This document shows positions 1 to 8,949 of a stretch of 64,000 nucleotides of DNA, one piece after another. A program made the position numbers and the translations under genes. Numbering within the stretch: position 1 is the stretch's first letter; the number at the start of each line of letters is the position of its first letter. This stretch comes from Pontibacterium sp049603715. GTDB taxonomy: Bacteria; Pseudomonadota; Gammaproteobacteria; Pseudomonadales; Balneatricaceae. The stretch is taken from NCBI GenBank assembly GCA_049603715.1, contig JBMYSW010000008.1:72494-136493 (forward strand), written 5' to 3'. A model generated the notes under the pieces. The model was not told the origin of the DNA. It saw only the letters and a program-made list of their open reading frames with translations, and made no database searches.

Positions 1-1
1 T

Positions 2-1084
2 AAAAGAGAGCGGGCAGAAGCTATTTTGCTCCGCCCCGCCGGTAGTTTATTTAAAAGCCAAAAAGGCTCGATTTCGATTAAAACCATCTACAAACAAGCG
101 CCTGAATGGTTTGCTTCAGACGAAGCCACTGCGGTTGCAGATGCAATGGTGGCAAACCAAAACCCAGACGGAGGATGGTTTAAACTTGGCAGCTCAGATA
201 GCCTCGCCCAAATTTATGACCGCGAAACCTTTCCTACCTATCGGCAAAAATCCACGATCGATAACGACGCCACCTATGTTCAGGTCACCACGCTAGCGAA
301 GGTCTTTAGTCACACTCAAAACGAGTCATATAAGCAAAGTGCGCTTAAAGGCGTTCGGTACTTACTCGACGGGCAGCTTAACAATGGTGGTTGGCCGCAG
401 TTCTTTCCAAACCCTACCGGTTATCACCGCCATATCACCTTTAACGACAACGCCATTGCCAACACGTTGGAGCTGCTTGGAAAGGTTGCATCGCAACAGC
501 AGGAGTTTAGCTTTGTACCCACAGCAATGGCGAATCAAGCCAAAGCGGCCGTTCAAAAAGGCGTGGCGCTCATTCTCGATCGCCAAGTTGTGGTTAACGG
601 CAAAAAAACCGGCTGGTGTGCTCAATATCACTTTGAGACACTGGCATGTGAAAAAGGACGCTCTTATGAGCTGGCAGCCATCAGCGGCGGTGAAAGTGTA
701 AATGTGATTAAGTTCTTAATGTCTATCGAAGCGCCATCGCCTGCCGTTATTGAGGCTGTCAATTCAGCAGTGGCCTTTTTACACAGCCAAACCATTCACG
801 ATAAAAAAATGGTCAAGGTAAAAGATGTGACGACCGAGTTTGGACAAAAGCGGGTTGTAATTGATAAAGAAGGCAGCGCCATGTGGCCTCGGTTCATCAA
901 CCTAGACACCCTAGCCCCTCTCTTCTCAAACCGACAAGGCGACCGTCTTGAGCATTTCGAAGATGTAAGCTATGAACGAGCCATCAAGTACAGCTGGTAC
1001 GTCACTGGCCCCGGAAAACTGATTAAAAACCATTATCCCAAGTGGCAGCAGGCCCATTCACCAGAATTGAATGTACTGAAGTAA
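2..1084 (+). CDS. Pectate lyase, polysaccharide lyase family 10 (5' end outside window)
   Basis: Predicted secreted pectate lyase that cleaves polygalacturonate by beta-elimination. The reading frame is open to the left edge of the window. The first possible start is a TTG at 26 with no clear ribosome binding site, so the true start and signal peptide probably lie upstream. Family signatures seen are NPDGGW, the segment KSTIDNDATY, NNGGWPQFFP, GWCAQYH followed by ELAAISGGES, and near the C-terminus an MWPRF...ERAIKYSWY block. These are typical of family PL10 and cover essentially the whole catalytic domain. No carbohydrate-binding module is visible in the part present. The gene converges with the YdjM-like gene. 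Together with the GH9 enzyme at 8950 it suggests a plant or algal polysaccharide degrader. Family assignment is fairly secure; substrate detail is inferred. Confidence 0.85.
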   Translation, partial: KRERAEAILLRPAGSLFKSQKGSISIKTIYKQAPEWFASDEATAVADAMVANQNPDGGWFKLGSSDSLAQIYDRETFPTYRQKSTIDNDATYVQVTTLAKVFSHTQNESYKQSALKGVRYLLDGQLNNGGWPQFFPNPTGYHRHITFNDNAIANTLELLGKVASQQQEFSFVPTAMANQAKAAVQKGVALILDRQVVVNGKKTGWCAQYHFETLACEKGRSYELAAISGGESVNVIKFLMSIEAPSPAVIEAVNSAVAFLHSQTIHDKKMVKVKDVTTEFGQKRVVIDKEGSAMWPRFINLDTLAPLFSNRQGDRLEHFEDVSYERAIKYSWYVTGPGKLIKNHYPKWQQAHSPELNVLK

Positions 1085-1171
1085 CAGAGCGATGTCTCGT
1101 TCACCTCGCCGTCCTCAACCTGCAATTAGCCTGCTGGCGGACGGCATTTCTCCCCCCACGCTTCACGGGTA

Positions 1172-2179
1172 TCAGTTTGGCTGAGGTAACGGTTGCCAGA
1201 TACGCGACCATACCCACCCCAGTTGACTCATATCCCTTGGCTGTTCAATGCGCTCATCAGTCATCGGCGTGATGTGACCATCTACCACCTGTGCCACTTT
1301 AAAATTAAATACATAACTCGGCTCAGACCCCATCCGTAAGTCCGTCATCACTACATCATCGCCCGTTTGGCTAAGAGCAAAGTATCCGCGGGTAAAGTAA
1401 GCCAAGCGCGCAACGGGTGTATGGCTTTCAATACCGGTTAGCAGCTCAAGGTTACGTGGATAGGTATCCACATAAAGGGGTTCATCACCGTCAAGCAGCG
1501 AGTAGTAGCTTTCAAAATACTGATCGTTACGAACGCCAACCACTCGCCATAACAAGGTGGTAAATGCCCCCGGCGATGCGACTACTTGGTCGTACTCAAC
1601 CTTCTGAGCCGCTAGCTTTGCCTTTACTTGGTGGCCAACATACAGGCTGGCCGCAAAAGCCCAAGCAATGTAAGCCAAGCTAAAGGCCAAACCAAAGGTG
1701 TTAACTCGGTGCCCCGTCAGGCGCGTGCGCTTCATTATCAATGCAGTAATACAGCCGACTAAAAGAGGGATAGTAAATAACGGGTCGATAATAAATAGGA
1801 TAGGCAGCGCTTTGGGCTCATTATCAAAGGGCCAAAGAATTTGCGTGCCGTAAATCGTTAAGGTGTCTAAAAATACCGCACCTTCTAGCACCACAAACAC
1901 CAACAGCAGCCACTTAAAATACAGGTGCTTAGTTTTTGGGTGAATTAGAGTAATGACCCAAGCCAACAAGGGCGAGAGCAATGCCAGCACAAACACTGAG
2001 TGACTAAAACTGCGGTGAAAAACCACGTCAGCCACTGGGCCACCGTAGGGAATAAACACATCAAGATCCGGTAAGGTGCCTAAAATTGCACCCCACGCCA
2101 GTGCTTTATTTCCGACTTCTTTACCCAGAATTTTTTCGGCACAGGCCGCACCAAAGGTCAGCTGTGTTAATGAATCCAT
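1172..2179 (-). CDS. YdjM-family inner-membrane metal-dependent hydrolase-like protein
   Basis: A 335-residue membrane protein of the YdjM / DUF457 (PF04307) family, often annotated as LexA-regulated, membrane-bound predicted metal-dependent hydrolase. The N-terminus MDSLTQLTFGAA followed by LGTLPDLDV and the motif HRSFSHS are the family hallmarks; the His and Asp residues are the presumed metal ligands. About four hydrophobic segments lie in the first 210 residues, followed by a soluble C-terminal region of roughly 120 residues (GAFTTLLWRVVGVRNDQYFESYYSLLD onward in pieces). The gene stands alone, converging with the pectate lyase. I did not find a convincing LexA box upstream. The biochemical activity of the family is not established. 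Confidence 0.8.
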   Translation of the reverse strand: MDSLTQLTFGAACAEKILGKEVGNKALAWGAILGTLPDLDVFIPYGGPVADVVFHRSFSHSVFVLALLSPLLAWVITLIHPKTKHLYFKWLLLVFVVLEGAVFLDTLTIYGTQILWPFDNEPKALPILFIIDPLFTIPLLVGCITALIMKRTRLTGHRVNTFGLAFSLAYIAWAFAASLYVGHQVKAKLAAQKVEYDQVVASPGAFTTLLWRVVGVRNDQYFESYYSLLDGDEPLYVDTYPRNLELLTGIESHTPVARLAYFTRGYFALSQTGDDVVMTDLRMGSEPSYVFNFKVAQVVDGHITPMTDERIEQPRDMSQLGWVWSRIWQPLPQPN

Positions 2180-2293
2180 AAATAACGTTCCAACCTTTTA
2201 TCGCTTATTTTAAATGAGCATAAAACCCACCGTGTATTACTGCAACCGAGTACTATCTAGATTTCCTTTCCACATAAAAAGCACAAAAAAGGC

Positions 2294-2319
2294 AAAAAAA
2301 AGCCCGCACAGGGCGGGCT
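2294..2319 (-). terminator. Rho-independent terminator of leuA
   Basis: A 7-bp stem, AGCCCGC (2301-2307) with GCGGGCT (2313-2319) and a 5-base loop, followed on the minus strand by a run of eight T (the A-run at 2294-2301). It lies 20 bases beyond the leuA stop codon. Confidence 0.85.
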
Positions 2320-2338
2320 ACTCTTCAGCGATTAAGCA

Positions 2339-3880
2339 TTACACCTGCGGGTGCGCTTTTTCGCCGTTGCTTTCCATTAGGTTAAGCGCATGGATGTAGG
2401 CTTTTGCCGATGCGATGATGATGTCGGTGTCAGCACCTACGCCATTTACAATACGGCCGCCTTTTTCTAGGCGAACAGATACTTCACCTTGCGAATCTGT
2501 ACCTTCGGTCACTGCATTTACAGAGTAAAGCTGCAAGTGAACACCCGATTCAACCACACCTTCAATTGCTTTAAACACCGCATCTACAGGGCCATCACCT
2601 TGGGCTTCAGCTGACTTTTCTTCACCGTCTACCACCAAAGTAACTTTCGCCACCGGGGTTTCACCGGTTTGGCTGCAAACGCTTGAGCTGCTTAGGCGAA
2701 AACGTTCGCTGTTAGCGGTAGAGCGCGTGTCGTTTACCAAAGAACGTAGGTCTTCGTCGAAGATCTCGTGCTTTTTGTCGGCCAATACTTTGAAGCGAGC
2801 AAAGGCTTCGTTTAGCTCAGCATCGCTGTTAAACGTTGTACCCAACTCTTCCAAACGGCTACGGAAGGCCGCACGACCCGAGTGTTTACCCAATACCATA
2901 CGGTTTGCATTCCAGCCCACATCTTGTGCTGTCATGATTTCGTAGGTTTCACGGTTTTTAAGCATACCGTCTTGGTGAATACCTGATTCGTGAGCAAAGG
3001 CGTTTGCACCAACAATTGCTTTGTTTGGCTGCACCGCAAAGCCAGTCACAGAAGACACCAAACGAGAAGCAGGAACGATTTGCGTGGTGTCGATACCCGT
3101 AGTCAAACCTAGGCGGTCATGACGGGTACGAATCGCCATGACGATTTCTTCTAGTGATGCGTTACCTGCGCGCTCACCCAAACCGTTAATAGTACATTCC
3201 ACCTGACGCGCACCCGCTTGGACTGCAGCCAATGAGTTAGCTACCGCAAGGCCCAAGTCATTGTGACAGTGTACAGAGAAGATAGCTTTGTCTGAGTTTG
3301 GAATACGCTCAATCAACTGCGCAATGGTGTGACCAAACTCTTCAGGTACCGCGTAACCCACAGTATCTGGGATGTTGATGGTGCGAGCACCGGCATCAAT
3401 CACTTGCTCGATGATGCGGCACATAAAGTCCAACTCAGAACGGCTCGCGTCTTCCAACGAGAACTCTACGTCGCTAATTAAGTTACGTGCACGTTTAACC
3501 GCGTATACCGCACGCTCTACCACTTGGTCTGGTTGCATTTGCAACTTGTACTTCATGTGGATAGGCGATGTTGCGATAAAGGTGTGGATACGACCTGAGT
3601 TAGCATTCGCTAGCGCTTCACCTGCGCGGTCGATATCTGCGTCCATTGCACGAGAAAGAGAACAAACGGTGCTGTCTTTAATGGTGTCGGCAATCGACTT
3701 AACTGACTCAAAGTCGCCTGGGCTAGCAATCGCAAAACCCGCTTCGATCACGTCGACGCGCATTTTTTCTAGTTGCTTAGCAATGCTCAACTTTTCGTCT
3801 TTGGTCATTGACGCGCCGGGGCTTTGCTCGCCGTCGCGCAAGGTAGTATCAAAAATAATTACGTTATTATTATCAGTCAT
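2339..3880 (-). CDS. leuA: 2-isopropylmalate synthase
   Basis: Condenses acetyl-CoA with 2-oxoisovalerate, the first committed step of leucine synthesis, in the cytoplasm. The 513-residue product has the full-length bacterial LeuA layout. The catalytic barrel starts with TTLRDGEQSPG near residue 11, carries SVHCHNDLG (metal-binding HxH), and is followed by the NGLGERAGN segment. The C-terminal third (from about residue 390) is the leucine-binding regulatory domain. The gene is alone, not in a leuABCD operon. A putative promoter lies about 260 bases upstream (4139-4166), leaving a long leader. The start ATG directly precedes the conserved N-terminal MTDNNNVIIFDTTLRDG region. Assignment is secure. 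Confidence 0.96.
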   Translation of the reverse strand: MTDNNNVIIFDTTLRDGEQSPGASMTKDEKLSIAKQLEKMRVDVIEAGFAIASPGDFESVKSIADTIKDSTVCSLSRAMDADIDRAGEALANANSGRIHTFIATSPIHMKYKLQMQPDQVVERAVYAVKRARNLISDVEFSLEDASRSELDFMCRIIEQVIDAGARTINIPDTVGYAVPEEFGHTIAQLIERIPNSDKAIFSVHCHNDLGLAVANSLAAVQAGARQVECTINGLGERAGNASLEEIVMAIRTRHDRLGLTTGIDTTQIVPASRLVSSVTGFAVQPNKAIVGANAFAHESGIHQDGMLKNRETYEIMTAQDVGWNANRMVLGKHSGRAAFRSRLEELGTTFNSDAELNEAFARFKVLADKKHEIFDEDLRSLVNDTRSTANSERFRLSSSSVCSQTGETPVAKVTLVVDGEEKSAEAQGDGPVDAVFKAIEGVVESGVHLQLYSVNAVTEGTDSQGEVSVRLEKGGRIVNGVGADTDIIIASAKAYIHALNLMESNGEKAHPQV

Positions 3881-4387
3881 GGTAAGACTCCGAATCGTCA
3901 GCAGGCGTGCGTATTGTATAGGCAGGCCTGTAAAAAATAGGTTATTTCAAAAAGCCAAAATGCAAAGGGGATGGGGTGTTGCTATTTTTTCTGCCCTAGG
4001 GCAGTCGACGTGGAGTCGCGAGGAGAGATACGAGCGAACGCAACGCTACGCGAGAAAGCGCAGGCAACACAACAGCTGTTTGGTCGTTCGTGAAATAAGA
4101 CATAATCAAAATACAATTTAATTAGGTAGTTGGGCTGTACTATAACGCGCCTTGTCTCATTTGCAAGTCTTGTTGTTTATTTCAGCAAACTTCTTCAAAA
4201 ATACTTCATATTCTTAGTATTCACATACACTTCGTAAGGAAAGCCCCCGTTTTGGGGACCTCTCTTTCGTATTTCTCTGATGTCTTAAAAGCACTCGCTA
4301 AGCTTTTTTAAAGCTGATAGCGTGGCACCTATTACCCATAGTCATAAACCACAGTCGCGAGTTATCGTTAAAAGGTTACGAGGTGTT
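3881..4387. other. 507-bp divergent intergenic region between leuA and the PLP enzyme gene
   Basis: Contains the probable leuA promoter (4139-4166, minus strand), a perfect 14-bp palindrome CTGCCCTAGGGCAG at 3991-4004, and a small CCCC/GGGG hairpin at about 4244-4257. I looked for a leucine-rich leader peptide on the minus strand and found none. The long plus-strand ORF that enters this region from leuA is an antisense shadow. No gene is supported here. Confidence 0.5.
4139..4166 (-). promoter_or_regulatory. Putative sigma-70 promoter of leuA
   Basis: On the minus strand TTGCAA (4161-4166) and TATAGT (4139-4144) are separated by 16 bases and read toward leuA. The match is moderate and is based on inspection only. 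Confidence 0.35.
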
Positions 4388-5536
4388 ATGTTTAACTTTG
4401 ATGAAGCCATTGATCGCACGGCCAGCAACAGCCAAAAATGGGAAAAGTATAAAGGCCAAGATATATTGCCTTTGTGGGTCGCCGACTGTGACTTTGGCGT
4501 AGCACCGGCCATTACTCAGGCTATGGCCGAACGTTTATCTCACCCTGTTTTTGGTTACACCAACACACCCGCTTCTTTGGTTCGCGCTTTTCAATCGCAC
4601 TTAAGCCAACACTTTGACTGGCAGGTTGAAGGCGACGAAATGATTTGGTTGCCGGGCTTAGTCTGTGGACTTCACTTAGCTTGCAAAGCGGCAAGCCGCG
4701 AGGGCGAAACAGTGATGTGCCCAACCCCCATTTATCCACCGTTTATGACGGCACCTGTATTTAACCAACGCAAGCTCACCAAGGTTCCCATGGCGTTAAC
4801 GGGACAGCGATGGACACTTGATTTAGAGGCACTTGAAGCCTCCATCACACCGGATACCCGCGTTATTCTGTTTTGTAACCCCCACAACCCCGTCGGCACG
4901 GTATACACACGCGAAGAACTCACCGCCTTGGCAGAGATCGTCATCAAACACGATTTGGTAATTTGCAGCGACGAAATCCACTGTGACTTGGTATTAGAGC
5001 CAAATTGCCAACATATTCCGCTGGCGACCATCAGCCCTGAGATCGCCGAGCGAACCATTACCCTCATGGCACCGAGTAAAACCTTTAATATTGCCGGGCT
5101 TGGCTGTGCCACAGCGATTATCACCAACCCCACATTGCGCAAACGTTTTGCGCGGGCACGCCGGGGCATTGTCGCCGATGTGAACATTATGGGATATGTC
5201 GCGGCCGAAGCAGCTTACACCTCGGGGCAAGCGTGGCTAGCGGAGCAGCTCGACTACTTACGAGAAAATCGCGACCTGTTGCTCGAGGCGGCCAAGCAGT
5301 GGCCTGAGTTTAGCTTTAACCCGATTGAGGCGACTTACCTTGCGTGGTTTGAAGTGAAAGACCAAGGCATTAAGGACCCCGAGGCCTTCTTTTTAAACGC
5401 CGGTGTGGGCCTTTCATCGGGTAAAGACTTTGGTAACGAGCGCTTTATGCGGCTAAATTTTGGCTGCACTCGCGCAACGCTAAAAGAGGCCATTGCGCGA
5501 ATTAACTCAGCACTTGAGACTTATCGCAAGGCGTAA
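4388..5536 (+). CDS. MalY/PatB-family PLP-dependent C-S lyase / aminotransferase
   Basis: A 382-residue fold-type I PLP enzyme of the MalY/PatB family, whose members are cystathionine beta-lyases (L-cystathionine to homocysteine, pyruvate and ammonia). The ATG at 4388 was chosen because it follows a GAGGTG ribosome binding site and begins the conserved MFNFDEAIDR...WEKY start of the family. The longer upstream frame is unlikely. Visible signatures are LPLWVADCDF near residue 26, CNPHNPVGTVYT, the DEIHCDL segment with the PLP-ring Asp, and SKTFNIAGL with the Schiff-base lysine at about residue 231. The gene stands alone, convergent with epmA. Whether the true substrate is cystathionine, cysteine or another thiol cannot be told. 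Confidence 0.85.
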   Translation: MFNFDEAIDRTASNSQKWEKYKGQDILPLWVADCDFGVAPAITQAMAERLSHPVFGYTNTPASLVRAFQSHLSQHFDWQVEGDEMIWLPGLVCGLHLACKAASREGETVMCPTPIYPPFMTAPVFNQRKLTKVPMALTGQRWTLDLEALEASITPDTRVILFCNPHNPVGTVYTREELTALAEIVIKHDLVICSDEIHCDLVLEPNCQHIPLATISPEIAERTITLMAPSKTFNIAGLGCATAIITNPTLRKRFARARRGIVADVNIMGYVAAEAAYTSGQAWLAEQLDYLRENRDLLLEAAKQWPEFSFNPIEATYLAWFEVKDQGIKDPEAFFLNAGVGLSSGKDFGNERFMRLNFGCTRATLKEAIARINSALETYRKA

Positions 5537-5561
5537 CGCGCCTCTCCCCTAAATATCTTTA

Positions 5562-6545
5562 TCAAGCTCGGGCGAAGTTAAAGCTAATGACTTCGCCAAT
5601 GTCTTTGGCATTCAAAGCATGCATCACCAGTCGATCAATACCCAACGCAACACCGGCACAGTCAGGCAAGCCTGAGGCCAAAGCCTCAACCACACGGGTA
5701 TCCAGCGGACGCGTCGGCAAACCCAATGCCGCTCGCTGGCGCTGATCTGCTTCAAAACGGACGGCCTGCTCGCTCGAGTCAGTCAGCTCGTAGTAGCCAT
5801 TAGCAAGCTCCACACCGTTTAAAAACAGCTCGAAGCGCGCCGCCACTTGTCGCCCGTTAGCATCGATTTTAATTCTGGCTAAAGCCGCTTGGCTGGCTGG
5901 GTAGTCAGTAATAAATACCGCGCCCTTCTCTGCCAAAGCAGGCTCGACGCTGTGCGACATCAATACGTTAAGCCAGGTATCTCTATCGTCCTCATCCATG
6001 TGTAAATCATAACGGCGGGCACATTCTGCCTTCAGCACTTCAAGAGGCGCATCGTGAGGGTTAATCGCCAGTGTTTGCTCAAAGGCTTGCTCGTAAGTCA
6101 GCGTCAGGATGTCTGCTTTATTCAGGCCTACTGTGGCCACCAGCAAGTCCGAAATTTCGTCCATCAGCGCCACTTCATCAAAGCCTGGGCGATACCATTC
6201 CAGCATCGAAAACTCAGGGTTGTGACGATGGCCTTTTTCGCTGTTCCTAAATGCTTTGGTAATTTGGAAGATTGGCCCTGAACCTGCGGCCAACAAACGC
6301 TTCATGGCATATTCCGGCGAAGTTTGCAGGTAACAACGTTGCTCCTCAGCACCCATCACAGGATGGTAACTCACCTCAATGGAGTCAATAAAGGGATCAC
6401 TCACGGCACAGTGAGACATCACCGGCGTTTCGACTTCTAGTACACCTCTCGTTTCAAAAAACTGACGAATGCTGCTCATCAGCTGCGCGCGCTTTTTAAG
6501 GTTATCGATAGGCGCACTTGGCTGCCAAGGGGTTTGTTCGGTCAT
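5562..6545 (-). CDS. epmA: EF-P--(R)-beta-lysine ligase
   Basis: A 327-residue class II lysyl-tRNA synthetase paralogue without the N-terminal anticodon-binding domain (also called PoxA, GenX or YjeA). It activates (R)-beta-lysine and attaches it to the conserved lysine of elongation factor P. Class II motifs are visible: motif 1 around ETPVMS, motif 2 FRNSEKGHRHNPEFSMLEWYR, here seen as FRNSE and HNPEFSMLEW, and motif 3 GVALGIDRLVM near the C-terminus. The length is that of EpmA (about 325 residues) rather than LysS (about 500). It lies downstream of efp on the same strand, separated by a terminator, and epmB is divergent from efp, which supports the assignment. Confidence 0.94.
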   Translation of the reverse strand: MTEQTPWQPSAPIDNLKKRAQLMSSIRQFFETRGVLEVETPVMSHCAVSDPFIDSIEVSYHPVMGAEEQRCYLQTSPEYAMKRLLAAGSGPIFQITKAFRNSEKGHRHNPEFSMLEWYRPGFDEVALMDEISDLLVATVGLNKADILTLTYEQAFEQTLAINPHDAPLEVLKAECARRYDLHMDEDDRDTWLNVLMSHSVEPALAEKGAVFITDYPASQAALARIKIDANGRQVAARFELFLNGVELANGYYELTDSSEQAVRFEADQRQRAALGLPTRPLDTRVVEALASGLPDCAGVALGIDRLVMHALNAKDIGEVISFNFARA

Positions 6546-6604
6546 AGTAAGAAGCAGTACTAATAGAGAGAAGTGAGAAATAAGAGCTGAGCCAGCACAA
6601 ACAA

Positions 6605-6640
6605 AAACGGCTGCAAAAGCATAACGCTCCGCAGCCGTTT
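6605..6640 (-). terminator. Rho-independent terminator after efp
   Basis: A perfect 10-bp inverted repeat, AAACGGCTGC (6605-6614) and GCAGCCGTTT (6631-6640). On the minus strand it is followed by a T-rich tail (TTTTTGT). It lies between efp and epmA, so most efp transcripts should end before epmA. Confidence 0.8.
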
Positions 6641-6663
6641 CTTAGTCGATCAAGCGCTCGATA

Positions 6664-7227
6664 TTAGGCGCGAGATACGTACTCACCTGTACGCGTATCC
6701 ACTTTAAGCACGTCACCGATTTCGATGAACAGTGGTACACGAACAACCGCACCTGTTGATAGCGTCGCAGGCTTAGAACCGCCTTGTGCTGTATCGCCTT
6801 TTAGGCCTGGGTCAGTTTCGGTTACTTCTAGCTCAACAAAGTTTTGAGCCGTTACGCTAATTGGGTTTTCGTTGAACAAAGTGATCATAAACTTATCTTG
6901 TTCTTTCAACCACTTAACTGCATCACCCACCGCAGTTTCGTCAGCGGCTACTTGTTCGAAAGTCACTGGGTCCATGAAGTACCACAGCTCACCATCGTAG
7001 TAAGAGAATTCCATGTCGCGATCCATTACGTCAGCGCTTTCAGCCGTTTCGTTCGACTTAAAAGTACGCTCCCAAATGCGACCAGACATTAGGTTTTTTA
7101 GCTTAACACGTGTAAAGGCTTGGCCTTTACCCGGCTTAACAAACTCAACGTCAACCATGCTACATGGGTCGCCGTCGATCATAACCTTAAGGCCGTTTTT
7201 AAACTGGTTTGATGGGTAATTTGCCAT
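6664..7227 (-). CDS. efp: Elongation factor P
   Basis: A 187-residue translation factor that binds between the P and E sites and rescues ribosomes stalled at polyproline. The three OB-like domains have normal length. The loop FVKPGKGQAF near residue 30-38 carries the lysine that EpmA and EpmB modify with beta-lysine, so this EF-P is of the E. coli type rather than the rhamnosylated arginine type. The C-terminal GEYVSRA ending is conserved. The start ATG is the first in frame and begins MANYPSNQFK. A strong terminator follows. Assignment is secure. Confidence 0.97.
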   Translation of the reverse strand: MANYPSNQFKNGLKVMIDGDPCSMVDVEFVKPGKGQAFTRVKLKNLMSGRIWERTFKSNETAESADVMDRDMEFSYYDGELWYFMDPVTFEQVAADETAVGDAVKWLKEQDKFMITLFNENPISVTAQNFVELEVTETDPGLKGDTAQGGSKPATLSTGAVVRVPLFIEIGDVLKVDTRTGEYVSRA

Positions 7228-7469
7228 AATGATCTCGTTGTTAGTCTCTACACTTATTCCGTTATAAGCGCAGCAAAGCCATAAACAAAAGGACGCAGCT
7301 GCGCAAAAGCTGCCCGCTATTCTACTTAAATGCGGCTAACGAGCAACTTCTGGCCGCGATATTCTTGGTTTTTCCTGATGCTTAACGCCATTTCGTGTTA
7401 TAAAAGCGCCTCACGATTCACACTTCGCCCTCTAGTTTAAGGGCGAACCCAAATTGCAAGAACACGCTC

Positions 7470-8531
7470 ATGTCTGCCGCGCAGCCTCAACACACATCGC
7501 CTGAACTGGCACTCACTCCCGTCGACGACGCTGCACAAGCACGACACCGCTGGCAAACACTCTTGAGCCAAGCAATCAGCAGTCCTCAGGCGCTACTTGA
7601 GCAACTACAACTGCCTTTGTCTTTGTTAGAGGGCGCTCAAGCGGCCCATCAAGACTTTGCACTCAAGGTACCTGCACCTTACCTGTCTCGCATTAAGGTC
7701 GGTGATGTGAACGACCCGCTGTTAAAGCAAGTGCTGCCTTTAGGCAAAGAACTCACACCTGTTGCAGGCTTTAACCAAGACCCTCTCGAAGAAAAACACG
7801 CCAACCCGTTACAAGGCCTTGTGCATAAGTATCACGGTCGTATTCTGCTAATCTTGAGCGGTGCTTGTGCGATTAACTGCCGCTACTGCTTTCGCCGTCA
7901 CTTTCCCTATCAAGAAAACCAATTAGGGAAAGCACAGTGGCAAGCAATTTTGGACTACATTCGTGCCGACGAGAGTATTACTGAGGTGATTTTTTCGGGC
8001 GGCGACCCTTTAGCGACAGCAGATAAACGTCTGGCAGGTTTTATTAAAGACTTATCCAACATCGCTCATTTAAAGCGCCTACGTATCCATACACGCTTGC
8101 CTGTGGTGATTCCTCAACGGGTCACCGATGAGCTGTTAACCATGTTAAAAGGCACTGACTTAGCCACTACCATGGTGCTACATATCAACCATGCACAAGA
8201 GATTGACGGCTCAGTTAAAGCTGTGGTGAGTCAACTCAAAGAGGCCAAGGTGACGGTACTTAACCAAGCCGTGCTCCTCAAGGGCATCAATGACACCCTT
8301 GATGCTCAAATCAACTTAAGCGGGCAGTTGTTTGATGCTGGCATTTTGCCCTACTACCTATTTACCCTCGACCCAGTAGCTGGCGCATCGCATTTTGATG
8401 TGGACGACAGCGATGCCATAGAGTTACATCAAGCACTGCAAACACGCCTACCTGGCTATCTTGTGCCACGTTTAGCCCGAGAGATTCCGGGGCGTGGCTC
8501 TAAAACTCTACTACCCGATGCGCTGTCTTAG
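7470..8531 (+). CDS. epmB: EF-P beta-lysylation protein EpmB (lysine 2,3-aminomutase-like radical SAM enzyme)
   Basis: A 353-residue radical SAM and PLP enzyme that converts (S)-alpha-lysine to (R)-beta-lysine, the substrate of EpmA. The radical SAM cluster motif CAINCRYCFR (CxxxCxxC) sits near residue 133, followed by FSGGDPL and later the PLP-region. The length fits EpmB (about 340) rather than the longer catabolic KamA enzymes. It is divergent from efp, as in E. coli, with 242 bases between them. EpmC (the hydroxylase) is not in the window. Confidence 0.94.
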   Translation: MSAAQPQHTSPELALTPVDDAAQARHRWQTLLSQAISSPQALLEQLQLPLSLLEGAQAAHQDFALKVPAPYLSRIKVGDVNDPLLKQVLPLGKELTPVAGFNQDPLEEKHANPLQGLVHKYHGRILLILSGACAINCRYCFRRHFPYQENQLGKAQWQAILDYIRADESITEVIFSGGDPLATADKRLAGFIKDLSNIAHLKRLRIHTRLPVVIPQRVTDELLTMLKGTDLATTMVLHINHAQEIDGSVKAVVSQLKEAKVTVLNQAVLLKGINDTLDAQINLSGQLFDAGILPYYLFTLDPVAGASHFDVDDSDAIELHQALQTRLPGYLVPRLAREIPGRGSKTLLPDALS

Positions 8532-8949
8532 CGTTGGTTCGAGCTTGCCCCTGACTCTACCCCCAATCAGTTCAATTAGACTGATAGCTTGATACTGCTT
8601 GCACGACCGAATAAATAACACCGTTGCTTTGCCTTTACTTTATCGCGCGTTTGTTGCGTTGCTTACGGCAGGCTTCTATTCAACTACGCGAACACTCAAG
8701 CGCTAAACCTAAGCAACCTTGTAGCCCTATTGCGACACTCTTAAAGCGCTGATTGCGCTTTTGCTGCTATATTGGCGGTAAAAATCACACTTGCTGTATG
8801 GGGCTTTTTAACTTTCGGCCGATAGCAATAACAGCTAGCTTCGACCGTGGGTTAAACACACCCTAAAAACAGTGGGTAAACCCGCCGAACCAACGGATTT
8901 GGTAACAGCAAGTAACCTTCACCTATTTAAAAAGCTGACGTGTCCTAAT
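8532..8949. other. 418-bp intergenic region upstream of the GH9 gene
   Basis: Holds a weak hairpin just after epmB, ATCAGT (8566-8571) with ACTGAT (8580-8585), without a T-run. The GH9 reading frame stays open to 8872, but the first part lacks a signal-peptide-like start, so I place the gene start at 8950. No other gene or clear operator is seen. Confidence 0.4.

Noticed and set aside
3991..4004. CTGCCCTAGGGCAG palindrome as a terminator
   Set aside because: The adjacent homopolymer is on the wrong side for a T-run in either direction toward a gene; role unknown.
3372..4121. 249-codon plus-strand ORF antisense to leuA
   Set aside because: It mirrors leuA codons, has no ribosome binding site and no family features; the leuA frame is certain.
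3881..4200. Leucine attenuator leader peptide upstream of leuA
   Set aside because: No leucine-rich short ORF was found on the minus strand in the long leader; only a short M-R-Q-G-A-L ORF near 4160.
8872..8949. Longer GH9 start at 8872
   Set aside because: The extra 26 residues lack signal-peptide character; ATG 8950 gives a normal signal peptide.
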